DNA from: Saprospiraceae bacterium
GTDB lineage: Bacteria; Bacteroidota; Bacteroidia; Chitinophagales; Saprospiraceae
Reading direction: 5' to 3'
Length of the DNA stretch: 64,000 nucleotides
NCBI GenBank assembly: GCA_022448945.1
Contig: JAKVCV010000011.1
Coordinates: forward strand, 62,001-126,000
Below the pieces are notes generated by a model that ran no database searches, had not been told where the DNA came from, and saw only the letters and a list, made by a program, of their open reading frames with translations. Positions 19,240 through 29,325 of this stretch are shown one piece after another. The first letter of the stretch is position 1, and every line of letters begins with the position of its first letter. The position numbers were made by a program, and so were the translations under genes.

Positions 19240-20703
19240 ATGATGAAAATTTGGACTGCCATTATGAAGTCAGGGTTAATTATATTGTTTCTTTTTGTGT
19301 TTTTAGGACAATTAATCGCTCAATGCAATTCCTGGGAAGCGCATCCTGATGGTGCCGAAGCTGCAAAAGAACAACATGTTATTTATAGGCGCTCTTTTGA
19401 AAACAAAAATTATACTGAAGCATTCCCAGTCTGGGAAGGCCTTTTTAAGTATGTTACAACTCCCAAAGAGGCTAAATCTCGCCATTTAAAAGATGGCATT
19501 ATAATGTACCAAGCTTTTGCAAAAGAAGAGAAAGATAAAAAGAAAAAAACAGACCTTTTGGATAAAATGAATGCCTTATATGATCAAATTGCAGTTTGTC
19601 TTGGAGAGAAATCTTCAGATAGAGCTTGGCAAGGATATCGTATTTATTCTGCAAGAGGAAATTCAGAGAAAGCTATTGAAGCCTTTGAAAAAGCTATAGA
19701 ACTAGGAAAAAATGAAACACACAATATGGTTTTAGTTCCTATAAGCCAATTGACGATATGGTTGTTCCAGAAAAAACACCCAAAGTTTACAGTAGAATAT
19801 ATGCGTAAGTTATATGATACACTTAAAGACATTGCTGACTATAATATCCAGAACAATCAAAAAGATAGTGAAAAATATAAAACGAAGTGGGAAAAAGTAA
19901 AGAATGAATTCCGAAAAATAGGTGATGACATCTGGGGTTGTGATTTTCATGTTAGCGAATGGCAACCAAAATTTGAGCGTGATAAAATGAACATGGAACA
20001 AAATAAAGAAATCCTTAAAGTACTTAAAAAGAAATGCGGAGAAGGGAATGAACTTTATGAATCTGTATTGGCAATTTACGCACCCTGGAAACAACGAGTT
20101 GACGATTCAATAGCAGAAGCTAATTTTAAAGAGCTTTGCAATCTAAAAAAAGGAGAGTTTCAAGAAAAAAAATCATTTAAAGCAAGAAAAAATAACGCTA
20201 TTGAAAAAGCTGACTCGTTGAAAAATGAGGCTTTCAGCTGGTATGAAAAATCTTTAAATGACCCATTAGATGAAAGCTGTGAAACGACTAATGAAGCTAA
20301 AGGAGAACTCGCCTACAGACTAGCAGATAATTATTATCGATTAGGAGCTTATAGCAAAGCCCGCTCTTTATGTAATCAGGCTGCACAACTAAAGCCAAAT
20401 TGGGGTGACCCCTTTATGCTTATAGGAACAATGTATGCCTCTAGTGGTAAACGCTGTTCAGGAGGGAAAGGCACAGGATGGGATGCACAAACAGTAGCCT
20501 GGGCTGCAATGGATATGTGGTCTAAAGCCAAAAGAATAGACCCTTCAGTAGCATCTGAGGCAAGCAAAAAAATTGCTAGATACAAAAAATATTTACCAAC
20601 TAAAGGAGATATTTTTCAACGTGGACTAAAAGAAAACTCTAGTTATAAAATTGGCTGTTGGATAGGGGTTACTACTACTATCCGTGCTGGTGGCGAGGAA
20701 TAG
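19240..20703 (+). CDS. Secreted tetratricopeptide-repeat protein
   Basis: A 487-residue exported protein. A signal peptide ends near residue 28 (QLIAQ). The body is almost wholly helical with TPR-like units, for example AWQGYRIYSARGNSEKAIEAFEKAIELGK (split over residues about 128-156) and LAYRLADNYYRLGAYSKARSL followed by AQLKPNWGDPFMLIG (about 355-398). The central part is highly charged and probably coiled coil. It probably acts as a scaffold in the periplasm. A terminator follows, so it appears to be a single-gene unit. No partner can be named from context. Confidence 0.83.
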   Translation: MMKIWTAIMKSGLIILFLFVFLGQLIAQCNSWEAHPDGAEAAKEQHVIYRRSFENKNYTEAFPVWEGLFKYVTTPKEAKSRHLKDGIIMYQAFAKEEKDKKKKTDLLDKMNALYDQIAVCLGEKSSDRAWQGYRIYSARGNSEKAIEAFEKAIELGKNETHNMVLVPISQLTIWLFQKKHPKFTVEYMRKLYDTLKDIADYNIQNNQKDSEKYKTKWEKVKNEFRKIGDDIWGCDFHVSEWQPKFERDKMNMEQNKEILKVLKKKCGEGNELYESVLAIYAPWKQRVDDSIAEANFKELCNLKKGEFQEKKSFKARKNNAIEKADSLKNEAFSWYEKSLNDPLDESCETTNEAKGELAYRLADNYYRLGAYSKARSLCNQAAQLKPNWGDPFMLIGTMYASSGKRCSGGKGTGWDAQTVAWAAMDMWSKAKRIDPSVASEASKKIARYKKYLPTKGDIFQRGLKENSSYKIGCWIGVTTTIRAGGEE

Positions 20704-20736
20704 TTGATTTTGTATTTAAAATTAACAATAAAACAT

Positions 20737-20791
20737 AAGTCTTTCGTCTTTAAACTGCGATTATAAGCAAGATAAGATGAAAGACTTTTTT
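20737..20791 (+). terminator. Intrinsic terminator after the TPR gene
   Basis: AAGTCTTTCGTCTT (20737-20750) pairs with AAGATGAAAGACTT (20774-20787) over 14 positions with one G-T pair, around a 23-base loop, and runs into a T-tract. Confidence 0.75.
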
Positions 20792-20916
20792 AATTAAATA
20801 ACCATTTGGGGAAGACAAATACTAATTTTTAAATGACAGTTTTACCCATAGAATTCTACTTTCTAAACAAACACACTTACTCATATTTTTATAATAGAAC
20901 TATAAACTTTACGTAA

Positions 20917-23712
20917 ATGATATTAAAGTATTTTTTTGCACTTTCAATAGCTTCCTTTTTTTTTGTAGGATGCAAAACCAATAGCAAGTTCATAACTACT
21001 GCGCAACTTGTTGAAAACAGAGTCCTCGACACATTATCTGTAACTGCATCAAAACTTTCAACCTTTAAAAGACCTAACTACAATCCTGCAGCTACACGTA
21101 CAAATGATTTACTCCACACAAAACTAGATATTTCTTTTGACTGGGAGAATCAATATCTAAATGGGGAAGCAACACTAGATCTAAAACCTCTTTTTTATCC
21201 AACTAATCAGGTCCGACTAGATGCGAAGGGCTTTGACATTCACAAGATTGCCATGATTGGCGACAATGGTGAAATTCCTTTAAAATTCACATACGAGAAC
21301 AATAAAGATTTATATATAAACCTTGATAGAACATACACTAATAGTGAGGAATACCGCCTTTTTATTTCTTATACTGCCAAACCTAATGAATTGCCAATTG
21401 GAGGAAGCAATGCAATTACATCAGATAAAGGGCTCTACTTTATCAACCCTCTAGGCAAAGAAGTTGGAAAACCAAAACAAATCTGGACACAAGGAGAAAC
21501 TGAATCAAGTTCATGTTGGTTCCCAACTATTGATAGACCAAATGAAAGGTGTACTCAGGAAATGCTGATAACTGTAAATGAAAAATACAAGACACTATCT
21601 AATGGTGAACTTAAAAAGACTGTTATTAACAACAATGGAACCCGCACAGATCATTGGATAATGGACCTTCCACATGCACCTTATTTATTTGCTATGATAG
21701 TTGGCGAATTTGCAGTCGTTTCAGAAAAATGGAATGGGAAATTATTAGAATATTATGTAGAAAAGAAATATGAAAATGATGCCCGGGAAATCTATAAAAA
21801 CACACCCGAAATGTTAACTTTTTTTTCAGAAAAACTTGGCATTGACTACCCATGGAACAAATACTCACAAGTGGTTGTAAGAGATTTTGTATCTGGTGCA
21901 ATGGAAAATACTACTGCTGTTATTTTTGGAGATTTTGTCCAAATGACCTCTAGAGAACTCATCGATCATGGAGACTTGAATGAATCTATAGTTGCACATG
22001 AAATGATGCATCATTGGTTTGGAGATCTTGTCACCTGTGAAAGTTGGGCAAATCTTCCACTAAACGAATCTTTTGCAAATTATAGCGAATACCTTTGGTT
22101 TGAACAAAAATATGGCAGAGATGCCGCTGACTACATTCGAAAAAATCAAATAGAAGGCTATTTTAATCAAGCCGTTATTGGTGGAGACAAACATCCACTT
22201 ATATATTTTGGTTATAATGACAAGGAAGACATGTTCGATGCTCACAGCTATAACAAAGGTGGAACTATACTACACATGTTACGATATGTTGTTGGAGATG
22301 AAGCCTTTTTTGCTAGTTTAAACAAATACCTAAAAGATAATGAATTCAACACTACAGAATTCCATCATTTGCGTCTGGCTTTTGAATCTGTTACAGGTCA
22401 GGATCTAAATTGGTTTTTTAATCAATGGTTTCTAACTGCTGGACACCCTAATTTAGAAGTCTCCAAAAGTTATAATGCAACTGATAAAATCCTAAATGTA
22501 ACTGTAAAACAAACACAAGACCTTGAAGAAAGTACTGTTTTTATTTTACCTTTTGCTATTGATGTCTATACTTCTGAAACCCGAATGGCTACAAGAACAA
22601 ATGTAATCATGACTGAACAAGAACAAACCTTTTCTATCAAAGTTGAAAACACCCCGATATGGGTTGCTGTAGATGCAGAGCGTGTATTACTTTCTAAATT
22701 CCAATATAAACAAAGCAAAGAAGAGTTGGTTCACCAATACAACCTTAGCAAACGTTTTCAAGATAGATATGACGCAATTAAAAACTTAAGGTATTTACAA
22801 AATGACAACCCAACTGTCACAAAAGTATTTAAAGATGCACTGGAAGACCCTTTTTGGGTTATAAGAGAAAAGGCTATTGACGGGATTCTATTAGAACAAA
22901 ACAATAAAGTTTTAATAGAAAAAATTATTTCAATTGCTCAAACTGATCCCCGTTCACATGTAAGATCTGCTGCTATTGAAAAAATAGGGCGCCTTAATAA
23001 TCCTAACTATCTTAATGTTGCCAAAAATGCTATCGACAATGATCAATCATTCAAGGTTATTACTGCTGCCTTAGATGCCATCAACAGTAATGATGAGGCA
23101 TCGGGAATTGAAAATGCTGAAAAACTTATGGGCCTAGACAACCCTATATTATTAAATGGGATTGCTGTAATATTTGAAAAAACAGGAAATAAAAAATACA
23201 CAGACTTTTATGAGCAAAACTGGTCGAAAACAGACAATTATTCAAGATTTACTTTCTTTAATAGTTATGCCACTTTATTATTAAATAGTAATGATAAAGA
23301 CCTGATCAAAGAAAAGATTGCATATTTAAAATCGATCTCTACAGATCGGAATGTCTCGCAATGGGGCCGTTATGCATCTTCAAATGCACTAAAAAAAATA
23401 AGAACCTACTTTTTTAGACTTGTTGAAAAAGAGTATAATACAATCAAAAAAAAGATTGATGAAACTAAAGATCCAAACACAAATGATGTACTAGAGAAAT
23501 TAAAAAAATTACAAAACAATAAATCTAAAGCACATTTTGAAAGTACTATAGATGCCGTAAAAACACTTAAAACCGACTCCATTAACCAAATTATAAAGCA
23601 AATAGAAGGGTTTTATGAGGAAAATATTTATGATCTGACAACTAATGCAATTAAGGATATTAAAAACTGGGAAAAGAATAAAATGTTATTAAAGTTGTAT
23701 GGATCATGGTAG
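20917..23712 (+). CDS. M1 family metallo-aminopeptidase lipoprotein
   Basis: A 931-residue zinc aminopeptidase of family M1. The leader ends in FVGC with lipid attachment at Cys19. The exopeptidase motif GAMEN is at 327-331, the zinc motif HEMMHH at 361-366 and the third ligand Glu384 in LPLNESFANY. AHSYNKGG follows with the catalytic tyrosine. After the catalytic core, residues about 620-930 form helical HEAT-like repeats (for example EDPFWVIREKAIDGIL). It is probably anchored in the periplasm or outer membrane and trims peptides. It converges on the next gene with nine bases between. Confidence 0.94.
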   Translation: MILKYFFALSIASFFFVGCKTNSKFITTAQLVENRVLDTLSVTASKLSTFKRPNYNPAATRTNDLLHTKLDISFDWENQYLNGEATLDLKPLFYPTNQVRLDAKGFDIHKIAMIGDNGEIPLKFTYENNKDLYINLDRTYTNSEEYRLFISYTAKPNELPIGGSNAITSDKGLYFINPLGKEVGKPKQIWTQGETESSSCWFPTIDRPNERCTQEMLITVNEKYKTLSNGELKKTVINNNGTRTDHWIMDLPHAPYLFAMIVGEFAVVSEKWNGKLLEYYVEKKYENDAREIYKNTPEMLTFFSEKLGIDYPWNKYSQVVVRDFVSGAMENTTAVIFGDFVQMTSRELIDHGDLNESIVAHEMMHHWFGDLVTCESWANLPLNESFANYSEYLWFEQKYGRDAADYIRKNQIEGYFNQAVIGGDKHPLIYFGYNDKEDMFDAHSYNKGGTILHMLRYVVGDEAFFASLNKYLKDNEFNTTEFHHLRLAFESVTGQDLNWFFNQWFLTAGHPNLEVSKSYNATDKILNVTVKQTQDLEESTVFILPFAIDVYTSETRMATRTNVIMTEQEQTFSIKVENTPIWVAVDAERVLLSKFQYKQSKEELVHQYNLSKRFQDRYDAIKNLRYLQNDNPTVTKVFKDALEDPFWVIREKAIDGILLEQNNKVLIEKIISIAQTDPRSHVRSAAIEKIGRLNNPNYLNVAKNAIDNDQSFKVITAALDAINSNDEASGIENAEKLMGLDNPILLNGIAVIFEKTGNKKYTDFYEQNWSKTDNYSRFTFFNSYATLLLNSNDKDLIKEKIAYLKSISTDRNVSQWGRYASSNALKKIRTYFFRLVEKEYNTIKKKIDETKDPNTNDVLEKLKKLQNNKSKAHFESTIDAVKTLKTDSINQIIKQIEGFYEENIYDLTTNAIKDIKNWEKNKMLLKLYGSW

Positions 23713-23721
23713 ATGAAATGC

Positions 23722-24729
23722 TTAAAAATAAAAAGGGTGAAATTTTACCTGTCCCAAAGTATTTACTTCTAAAGTTGGGAAAGGAACTTTGAAGATATTT
23801 AAAATACTAAAAACAACCTTTAACCATTTGTGTTTAGTTGGTATGCGTTCAAAATCAATATCTAAAGATAAATAAAACTGGCTATGGCGCTCATAACTCT
23901 GAGGGATTGAAAATATATTGCCATTATCATCTTCCCATGTATTACTTTCTGCTCCGAATACATTTTCGATGCCGTACCCTAATGCAACATTAATCCAAGA
24001 TGGGGGAAAATTATTCTTACGTGTTTTACAAAAGGAAGCAACATTAATTGAAAGCCATATTGTTTGGCCGTTATATTCCTTAAAAAGCAACTCCGGAGCA
24101 CTAGTGCCAAAGAGACTTGCTGCCCGCTCATTAATACTTGTTGTTGAGCTACTGTTTGAAGATTGAATAGGCGCTTCAGAATACTGCGGTTTGTGAATTG
24201 ACATTTTCAAACGAATACGCTGCTCGTTCCAAAGTAATTCTTGTCCCAGATAAAGGCCTCCCCCAATTAAATTAAAAGCCATATCTCCCCATGAGAATCC
24301 CCACTTTTCAGAAAACCCATCCAAAACCTCCAAGGTTGTCTGAAACAACATCCCAGTACCGAACCCTATCCAGCATGAGTGCTTTCGAGGTATGCCTGTC
24401 CAGCGATAAAGATCTCCAGCCCACTTGCTTTCAAAGTAACCAGTCATCGCATGGCCAAACTTATCCATTTGACGCCAGCCATTCCAATCGTCAAAAAAAT
24501 GGAATTCACTTCTTTTGTAATTAGTATACCAAGCCTGATTAAACCCTATAGTCACTCCTGTATATCCTATAAATCCAACACTAGTCAAAACCCAAAATCT
24601 TGATTTGTTAAAAGATGGGACAACATCTAAAAACTGCGTTTTAAAAGTCAATTCAAGACTATCTGATTGAGATTGGACATCATTTTGAGAATAATAAAAG
24701 AATATTAGTATCCAGAATATTTTTTTCAT
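23722..24729 (-). CDS. DUF2279-type envelope protein
   Basis: A 335-residue protein. The start is set at the ATG at 24729 because it gives a clean signal peptide (MKKIFWILIFFYYSQ); an in-frame ATG 18 codons earlier would bury it. The core has the DUF2279 pattern: WRQMDKFGHAMTGYFESKW, then WIGFGTGMLFQTTLEVLDG and FSWGDMAFNLIGGGLY, with conserved D, H and E residues in membrane-like helices. Function of the family is unknown. The C-terminal half looks like barrel-type beta strands. Confidence 0.8.
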   Translation of the reverse strand: MKKIFWILIFFYYSQNDVQSQSDSLELTFKTQFLDVVPSFNKSRFWVLTSVGFIGYTGVTIGFNQAWYTNYKRSEFHFFDDWNGWRQMDKFGHAMTGYFESKWAGDLYRWTGIPRKHSCWIGFGTGMLFQTTLEVLDGFSEKWGFSWGDMAFNLIGGGLYLGQELLWNEQRIRLKMSIHKPQYSEAPIQSSNSSSTTSINERAASLFGTSAPELLFKEYNGQTIWLSINVASFCKTRKNNFPPSWINVALGYGIENVFGAESNTWEDDNGNIFSIPQSYERHSQFYLSLDIDFERIPTKHKWLKVVFSILNIFKVPFPTLEVNTLGQVKFHPFYF

Positions 24730-24844
24730 AATAACAGAAAATAATTCAAGTCTATAAATATTAGATAGAACATCTGCAAACATAAAACCATTTACGGTTA
24801 TATTGTTTTTTTAATGATTTTTATATTGATATGCCAATTCCTTT

Positions 24845-25843
24845 TTATTCCTCAACAACTCGTTTCCCTCTACGCATTTCATAATATAAAACACTCTCCC
24901 TGGTCTTGTTTCTTTGAATCTCTATAGCCTTTAACATTGATTTTACTCCACGATGCAGAATGACAAAATAATCTTTTTGTGTTGTTTCTTCTTTTACTTG
25001 CAATTCCAATACTTTAGTTACTTTATCTTTTCGACGATATTCTGCCTCTTTTGTTTTTTTTAGTAAAAAATTAAATTTTTTACCATCCAATGTGTTAAAA
25101 AAAATATGTCGAGTTACCTTTTCCTTTTTTCCCTTAATAACTGATTTTTCTTCAAATACAATATCTACGTTATCCCTAGCATAAATCCTAGTAACTTTAC
25201 GCTCATCTACAACGGAACTTTCTTCAAAAGAAAGAAAAGGATAAAGCGTTTCTCCCATTAACTCCTCCAAAGATTTTACCTTAAAATCTTCCTGATGGGT
25301 AAAAAACTTACTGTCAATATTTCTTTGTCGTTTAGGAATTCTCTTTATGAAATAGGTGTGCTCAGGATCTGTAGAACTTGGTCGATATTTAAGCATCGTT
25401 ACTTGACTTTTCTCATCAATATATAATTTTAGGTGGCCTTGAAGATCACGATGGAATCTGTTTATTAGACTCACTTCATATCCGTAACCTGTCTTATCTA
25501 ATCTGGAAATATAGAACGTATATGGTTCAGCATCTGTTGATCCTTGAATTCCTCCAGGGGTGAAATTCACACGCTCTACTATATTCACTTTCAAACTTGT
25601 AATCTCAAAAGAAACCCAACCAGCTTTAATAGGGTCCGGGTAATGCGCATGACTCATTTTTCCTTCAAAAGGAACAAAAAGAGATCCATATAAATCTGAT
25701 GAACTTGCAAATTGACGATCCTCAGCTAGGGTGTATTTTACTGCATTTTGTGCCATAAGGGCGAAAGGCGAAAAACCGATCAACACAAAAAGGGAAACTA
25801 AGTACACAAAATACCTATTTAAAATAAGATTCAGATTAAACAT
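24845..25843 (-). CDS. DUF3108-like secreted protein
   Basis: A 332-residue protein with a signal peptide through about residue 31 (ending ALMAQ) and a beta-rich body. The layout resembles DUF3108 proteins (AGWVSFEI near residue 74, later repeated strands on a Lys/Arg-rich scaffold), but the match is weak. The gene lies 115 bases upstream of the DUF2279 gene on the same strand, so the two may share a transcript. Function is unknown. Confidence 0.65.
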   Translation of the reverse strand: MFNLNLILNRYFVYLVSLFVLIGFSPFALMAQNAVKYTLAEDRQFASSSDLYGSLFVPFEGKMSHAHYPDPIKAGWVSFEITSLKVNIVERVNFTPGGIQGSTDAEPYTFYISRLDKTGYGYEVSLINRFHRDLQGHLKLYIDEKSQVTMLKYRPSSTDPEHTYFIKRIPKRQRNIDSKFFTHQEDFKVKSLEELMGETLYPFLSFEESSVVDERKVTRIYARDNVDIVFEEKSVIKGKKEKVTRHIFFNTLDGKKFNFLLKKTKEAEYRRKDKVTKVLELQVKEETTQKDYFVILHRGVKSMLKAIEIQRNKTRESVLYYEMRRGKRVVEE

Positions 25844-26167
25844 CTAAATTGAAATTAATTTCATCTTTAACAGGCTGAAAAACCAATGAAAAAAAACTAA
25901 AATCTCAAAATATTATTTGCTAAGGGCTAAACAAAAATACTGATTTATGGCCTTATTTTTAAATAATTATGAAAATAGCTAAATAAAATTCAATTTAATT
26001 TCGCTAAATACAAGAACGAACAGGATATTTTTTTGTGTTATATTTTTTGGTAATGCTATATTTAGGACCGAAATTTGCGCTATTGATGATACTGGTGCTT
26101 TGGGGTGTCAGAGGATTATAAAGATGCTGTTATTTATTCATAAAGTCTTAGTGTTCCTTTTTCTAAC
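25844..26167. other. AT-rich intergenic region between divergent genes
   Basis: About 320 bases of AT-rich DNA between divergent genes. It should hold both promoters, but no consensus pair is visible. CTTAGTGTT at 26146-26154 resembles half of the glucan-locus element described at 52309, but the rest of that element is missing. Confidence 0.4.
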
Positions 26168-28423
26168 ATGAAAGATAGATTAACAAACATATATTACACT
26201 TTTCCCATTCAACTTGCAAAAATGCAACTGAAGCATAATGTATTATTGTTAAGTATATGGGGGTTTTTATTCATTATTTTAAGTGGGAAGTTTGGGGCTT
26301 CTATGGGTATACACTTTTTATTTTTAGACCCTGAATACATGGGAGAAGTAACATTCTGGAGTTTCTTTATAATTGGTGTAGCATTTGGAGGCTTTCTTAT
26401 TGCATGGAACACAAGTGTCTATATATTAAATAGCTATAGATTTCCTTTTTTAGCATCTCTGCATCGGCCTTTTGCGAAGTTTAGCTTTAACAATTTTTTG
26501 ATACCTTGCTCATTTGTTACCTATTATATTTATAGAGTAATCAAATTTCAATGGTATAATGAATATGCTGGAGAATATAGTATCCTCTTCTATTGTCTAG
26601 GCTTTTTGTTGGGTACATTTGCAATGATACTGCTATCTATGTCCTATTTTTTTTACACAAATACTGACATGAAAAGCTACCAGAAAGCACATAAACTTAA
26701 GCTTTCAAAAATGTTAAAGTCAATAGTGGTCAAACGAAAAGAACGAGAAAGAAATCTTGCTACAGAAACACCTTATAAACATGCCTGGAGAGTTGATTTT
26801 TTTCTTACAGAGTTTTTTCAATGGAGAATTGTCAGGAATGTCGAACATTATAATTTTAAGTTGCTGGAGCGGGTATTCAGACAAAACCATGCTAATGCCT
26901 TAGTGATACAAAGTTTGAGCATAACTACTTTAATACTAATGGCGGCAATGGTAGAATATGAATATTTTAGAATTCCCGCTGCAGCAAGTATGCTATTATT
27001 GTTTTCAATTATTACTACAATTATAGGAGCCCTGACTTACTGGCTTGAAGAATGGAGAGTGATTTTTTTTATTTTTATTCTATTTGTTGTAAATCAAATG
27101 ATTACGTGGGGTTGGTTTTCTTACCAGAACAGGGCTTATGGGCTAAATTACAACAAACCTGGAGCAGAATACTCTGCATATGTATTAGATTCGATATGCT
27201 CAAAAAAACAATACCAGAAAGACACAAAAAACACCTTGAACATATTGAATTTATGGCGTTCAAAGTTCGGTCAAAACAAAACACAAACAAAGCCAAAACT
27301 TATCCTCTTATGTCTTAGTGGTGGAGGAATAAGGTCGAGTGTATGGTCAAATCATGTAATAAGAGAAATTGACAAAGCCCTTAAAGGCAATCTGATGAAA
27401 CATACTGCACTAATAACTGGCTCTTCTGGAGGAATGTGGGGTGCATCAATTTTTCGGGAACTATACTATAGAAAACAAAAAGGCGAAGACATCAACTTGT
27501 ATGATCTAAAGTATCTAAATTACACTGCCAAAGACCTAGAAAACTCACTCGTTTTTACTTTTTTAGTAAATGATATTTTTATTCCTTGGGTAAACAGAGA
27601 AGTTAACGGTTACACTTATAAACAGGACAGAGGCTATGTATTCGAGCAACAACTTATTGAAAACACGGAAGGCTTACTTGGAATGAACCTTGGTTATTAT
27701 AAAGAACCAGAAGAAAAAGCAGAAATTCCAATGATGTTTCTTACACCAATGATCACAAATGACAGTAGAATGATGGTGATCTCCCCTCATGGAGTTAGTT
27801 ATATGATGCGCCCACCCTTTATCTATCAAGGCGCTGGAGACGACTCTAGAATTGATGCTGTAGATTATGGTGCTTTATTTAAAAACCATGATCCTTTGAA
27901 CCTTAGGTTTACAACTGCTTTAAGAATGAACGCTACTTTTCCTTTTATTTTTCCTAGTATACAAATGCCTACTATTCCTGTTACATCTGTTATGGATGCA
28001 GGCTTCAGGGATAATTTTGGTTTAGAAACTGCAACACGATTTGCCGCTATTTTTAGAAATTGGATCCGAGAAAACACTAGCGGAGTTACACTTATCGCTA
28101 TACGTTCCTATGCAAAAAAAGAAACAATCCAAGCATCTACATCAAAATCATTATTTGAGCTTGCATTTAATCCATTGGGGCCTATTTTTACACTCGACCC
28201 ATTACAAAATTATCATCATGACACTTATGTATCTTATCTTAAATCAAAAATCGGATATGATAAAGTTGACGTTGTAGACTTTGTATACAAACCAACTATG
28301 CTTGACAGAAAAGCATCTCTAAGCTTACATTTGACTCAAAGAGAAAAAAATGATATTTTAAAAGCTATATACCTTAAAGAAAACCAACAAAGCATCAAAA
28401 AGCTAAAAGAATTAATAAAATGA
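26168..28423 (+). CDS. Multi-pass membrane protein with patatin-like phospholipase domain
   Basis: A 751-residue protein. The N-terminal half has about seven membrane helices (for example residues 24-50, 57-83, 95-112, 122-145, 245-262, 268-290 and 296-316). The C-terminal half is a patatin domain: oxyanion loop LSGGGIRSS at about 377-385, nucleophile Ser420 in GSSGG, and a catalytic aspartate in DAGFRDNFGLE, where DAG replaces the usual DGG/DGA. This predicts a lipid acyl hydrolase held at the inner membrane. Fusion of patatin to a long membrane region is less common than free patatin. It stands alone, before rplY. Confidence 0.88.
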   Translation: MKDRLTNIYYTFPIQLAKMQLKHNVLLLSIWGFLFIILSGKFGASMGIHFLFLDPEYMGEVTFWSFFIIGVAFGGFLIAWNTSVYILNSYRFPFLASLHRPFAKFSFNNFLIPCSFVTYYIYRVIKFQWYNEYAGEYSILFYCLGFLLGTFAMILLSMSYFFYTNTDMKSYQKAHKLKLSKMLKSIVVKRKERERNLATETPYKHAWRVDFFLTEFFQWRIVRNVEHYNFKLLERVFRQNHANALVIQSLSITTLILMAAMVEYEYFRIPAAASMLLLFSIITTIIGALTYWLEEWRVIFFIFILFVVNQMITWGWFSYQNRAYGLNYNKPGAEYSAYVLDSICSKKQYQKDTKNTLNILNLWRSKFGQNKTQTKPKLILLCLSGGGIRSSVWSNHVIREIDKALKGNLMKHTALITGSSGGMWGASIFRELYYRKQKGEDINLYDLKYLNYTAKDLENSLVFTFLVNDIFIPWVNREVNGYTYKQDRGYVFEQQLIENTEGLLGMNLGYYKEPEEKAEIPMMFLTPMITNDSRMMVISPHGVSYMMRPPFIYQGAGDDSRIDAVDYGALFKNHDPLNLRFTTALRMNATFPFIFPSIQMPTIPVTSVMDAGFRDNFGLETATRFAAIFRNWIRENTSGVTLIAIRSYAKKETIQASTSKSLFELAFNPLGPIFTLDPLQNYHHDTYVSYLKSKIGYDKVDVVDFVYKPTMLDRKASLSLHLTQREKNDILKAIYLKENQQSIKKLKELIK

Positions 28424-28433
28424 TTGTTTCTTT

Positions 28434-28463
28434 TTTGTTTAAGGAAATAGTTTTATATCTTTG
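28434..28463 (+). promoter_or_regulatory. Promoter for rplY
   Basis: TTTG at 28434-28437 and TATCTTTG at 28456-28463 are separated by 18 bases, close to the Bacteroidota consensus, 47 bases before the rplY start. Confidence 0.6.
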
Positions 28464-28510
28464 CGTGTCCAAAAAGAAAAGTAATTTCAAGAATAAAATA
28501 TAACTTTAAA

Positions 28511-29155
28511 ATGAAGACGATTACATTAGAAGGCACCTTAAGAACAGACTTGGGTAAAAAAAGCACAAAAGCATTAAGAAATGCAAGCTTCGTACCTTGT
28601 GTTGTATATGGAAGTGGAGAAAACGTTCATTTTAGTACACCAGCTCAATCATTCCGGGATTTAATTTACACCAATGAATATAGAATTGCAGAAATTAACA
28701 TCGATGGAAAAACAATAAAGGCTATTGTTAAAGCAATTCAATTCCACCCTGTAAATGACAAAATAATGCATGTTGACCTTCTTGAACTAGTTGATGGCAA
28801 ATCCTTTAAAACTGAGATTCCTATTAATTTAGTAGGCCAACCAGAAGGTGTAAAAGTCGGCGGAATTTTAATGCAAAAAATTCGTAAAGTTAAAGTGAAA
28901 ACTACACCTGAAAACCTAACTGCTTCTATTGATGTGGATGTGGCACACCTAGTACTAGGAAAATCCATTCGTATTCGTGAAATTCAAGTTCCTGAAGGTG
29001 TTGAGATCATGAACGCAGGTGGAATCCCACTAGCTTCTGTAGAAGTGCCACGTGCTTTACGTTCTTCTACTGCTAAAGAAGAAGAAGAAGAAGGAGTTGA
29101 AGGAACTGAAGAAGAAGGAGTTGAGACAACTGAAGAAAAAGTTACTGAAGGATAG
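28511..29155 (+). CDS. rplY: 50S ribosomal protein L25 (Ctc form)
   Basis: A 214-residue long-form L25/Ctc protein that binds 5S rRNA. The N-terminal L25 domain (1-90) has the usual LRTDLGKKSTKALRNASFVPCVVYG. The C-terminal TL5-type beta domain (about 95-180) has IPINLVGQPEGVKVGG and VPEGVEIMNAGGIPLASV. The end is a low-complexity acidic tail rich in Glu, Gly and Thr (from about residue 190), common in Bacteroidota L25. A promoter precedes it and a strong terminator follows; pth is next on the same strand, an arrangement seen in many bacteria. Confidence 0.96.
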   Translation: MKTITLEGTLRTDLGKKSTKALRNASFVPCVVYGSGENVHFSTPAQSFRDLIYTNEYRIAEINIDGKTIKAIVKAIQFHPVNDKIMHVDLLELVDGKSFKTEIPINLVGQPEGVKVGGILMQKIRKVKVKTTPENLTASIDVDVAHLVLGKSIRIREIQVPEGVEIMNAGGIPLASVEVPRALRSSTAKEEEEEGVEGTEEEGVETTEEKVTEG

Positions 29156-29178
29156 TCTTTCTTTTCTAAGGATATATA

Positions 29179-29213
29179 AAAGACGTAGTAAGTGTGCTTA
29201 CTACGTCTTTCTT
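29179..29213 (+). terminator. Intrinsic terminator after rplY
   Basis: A perfect 14-base-pair stem (29179-29192 with 29197-29210) around a TGTG loop, ending in TTTCTT. Confidence 0.88.
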
Positions 29214-29325
29214 GTATAGAACCATAACAACAATACAAATAATTAATTACCTTTCAGATATGGCATATTCCTCTTTATTAATCATGTTCGCAAAAACAAA
29301 AGAACCTCATTTTTAAAGCAAAGAA

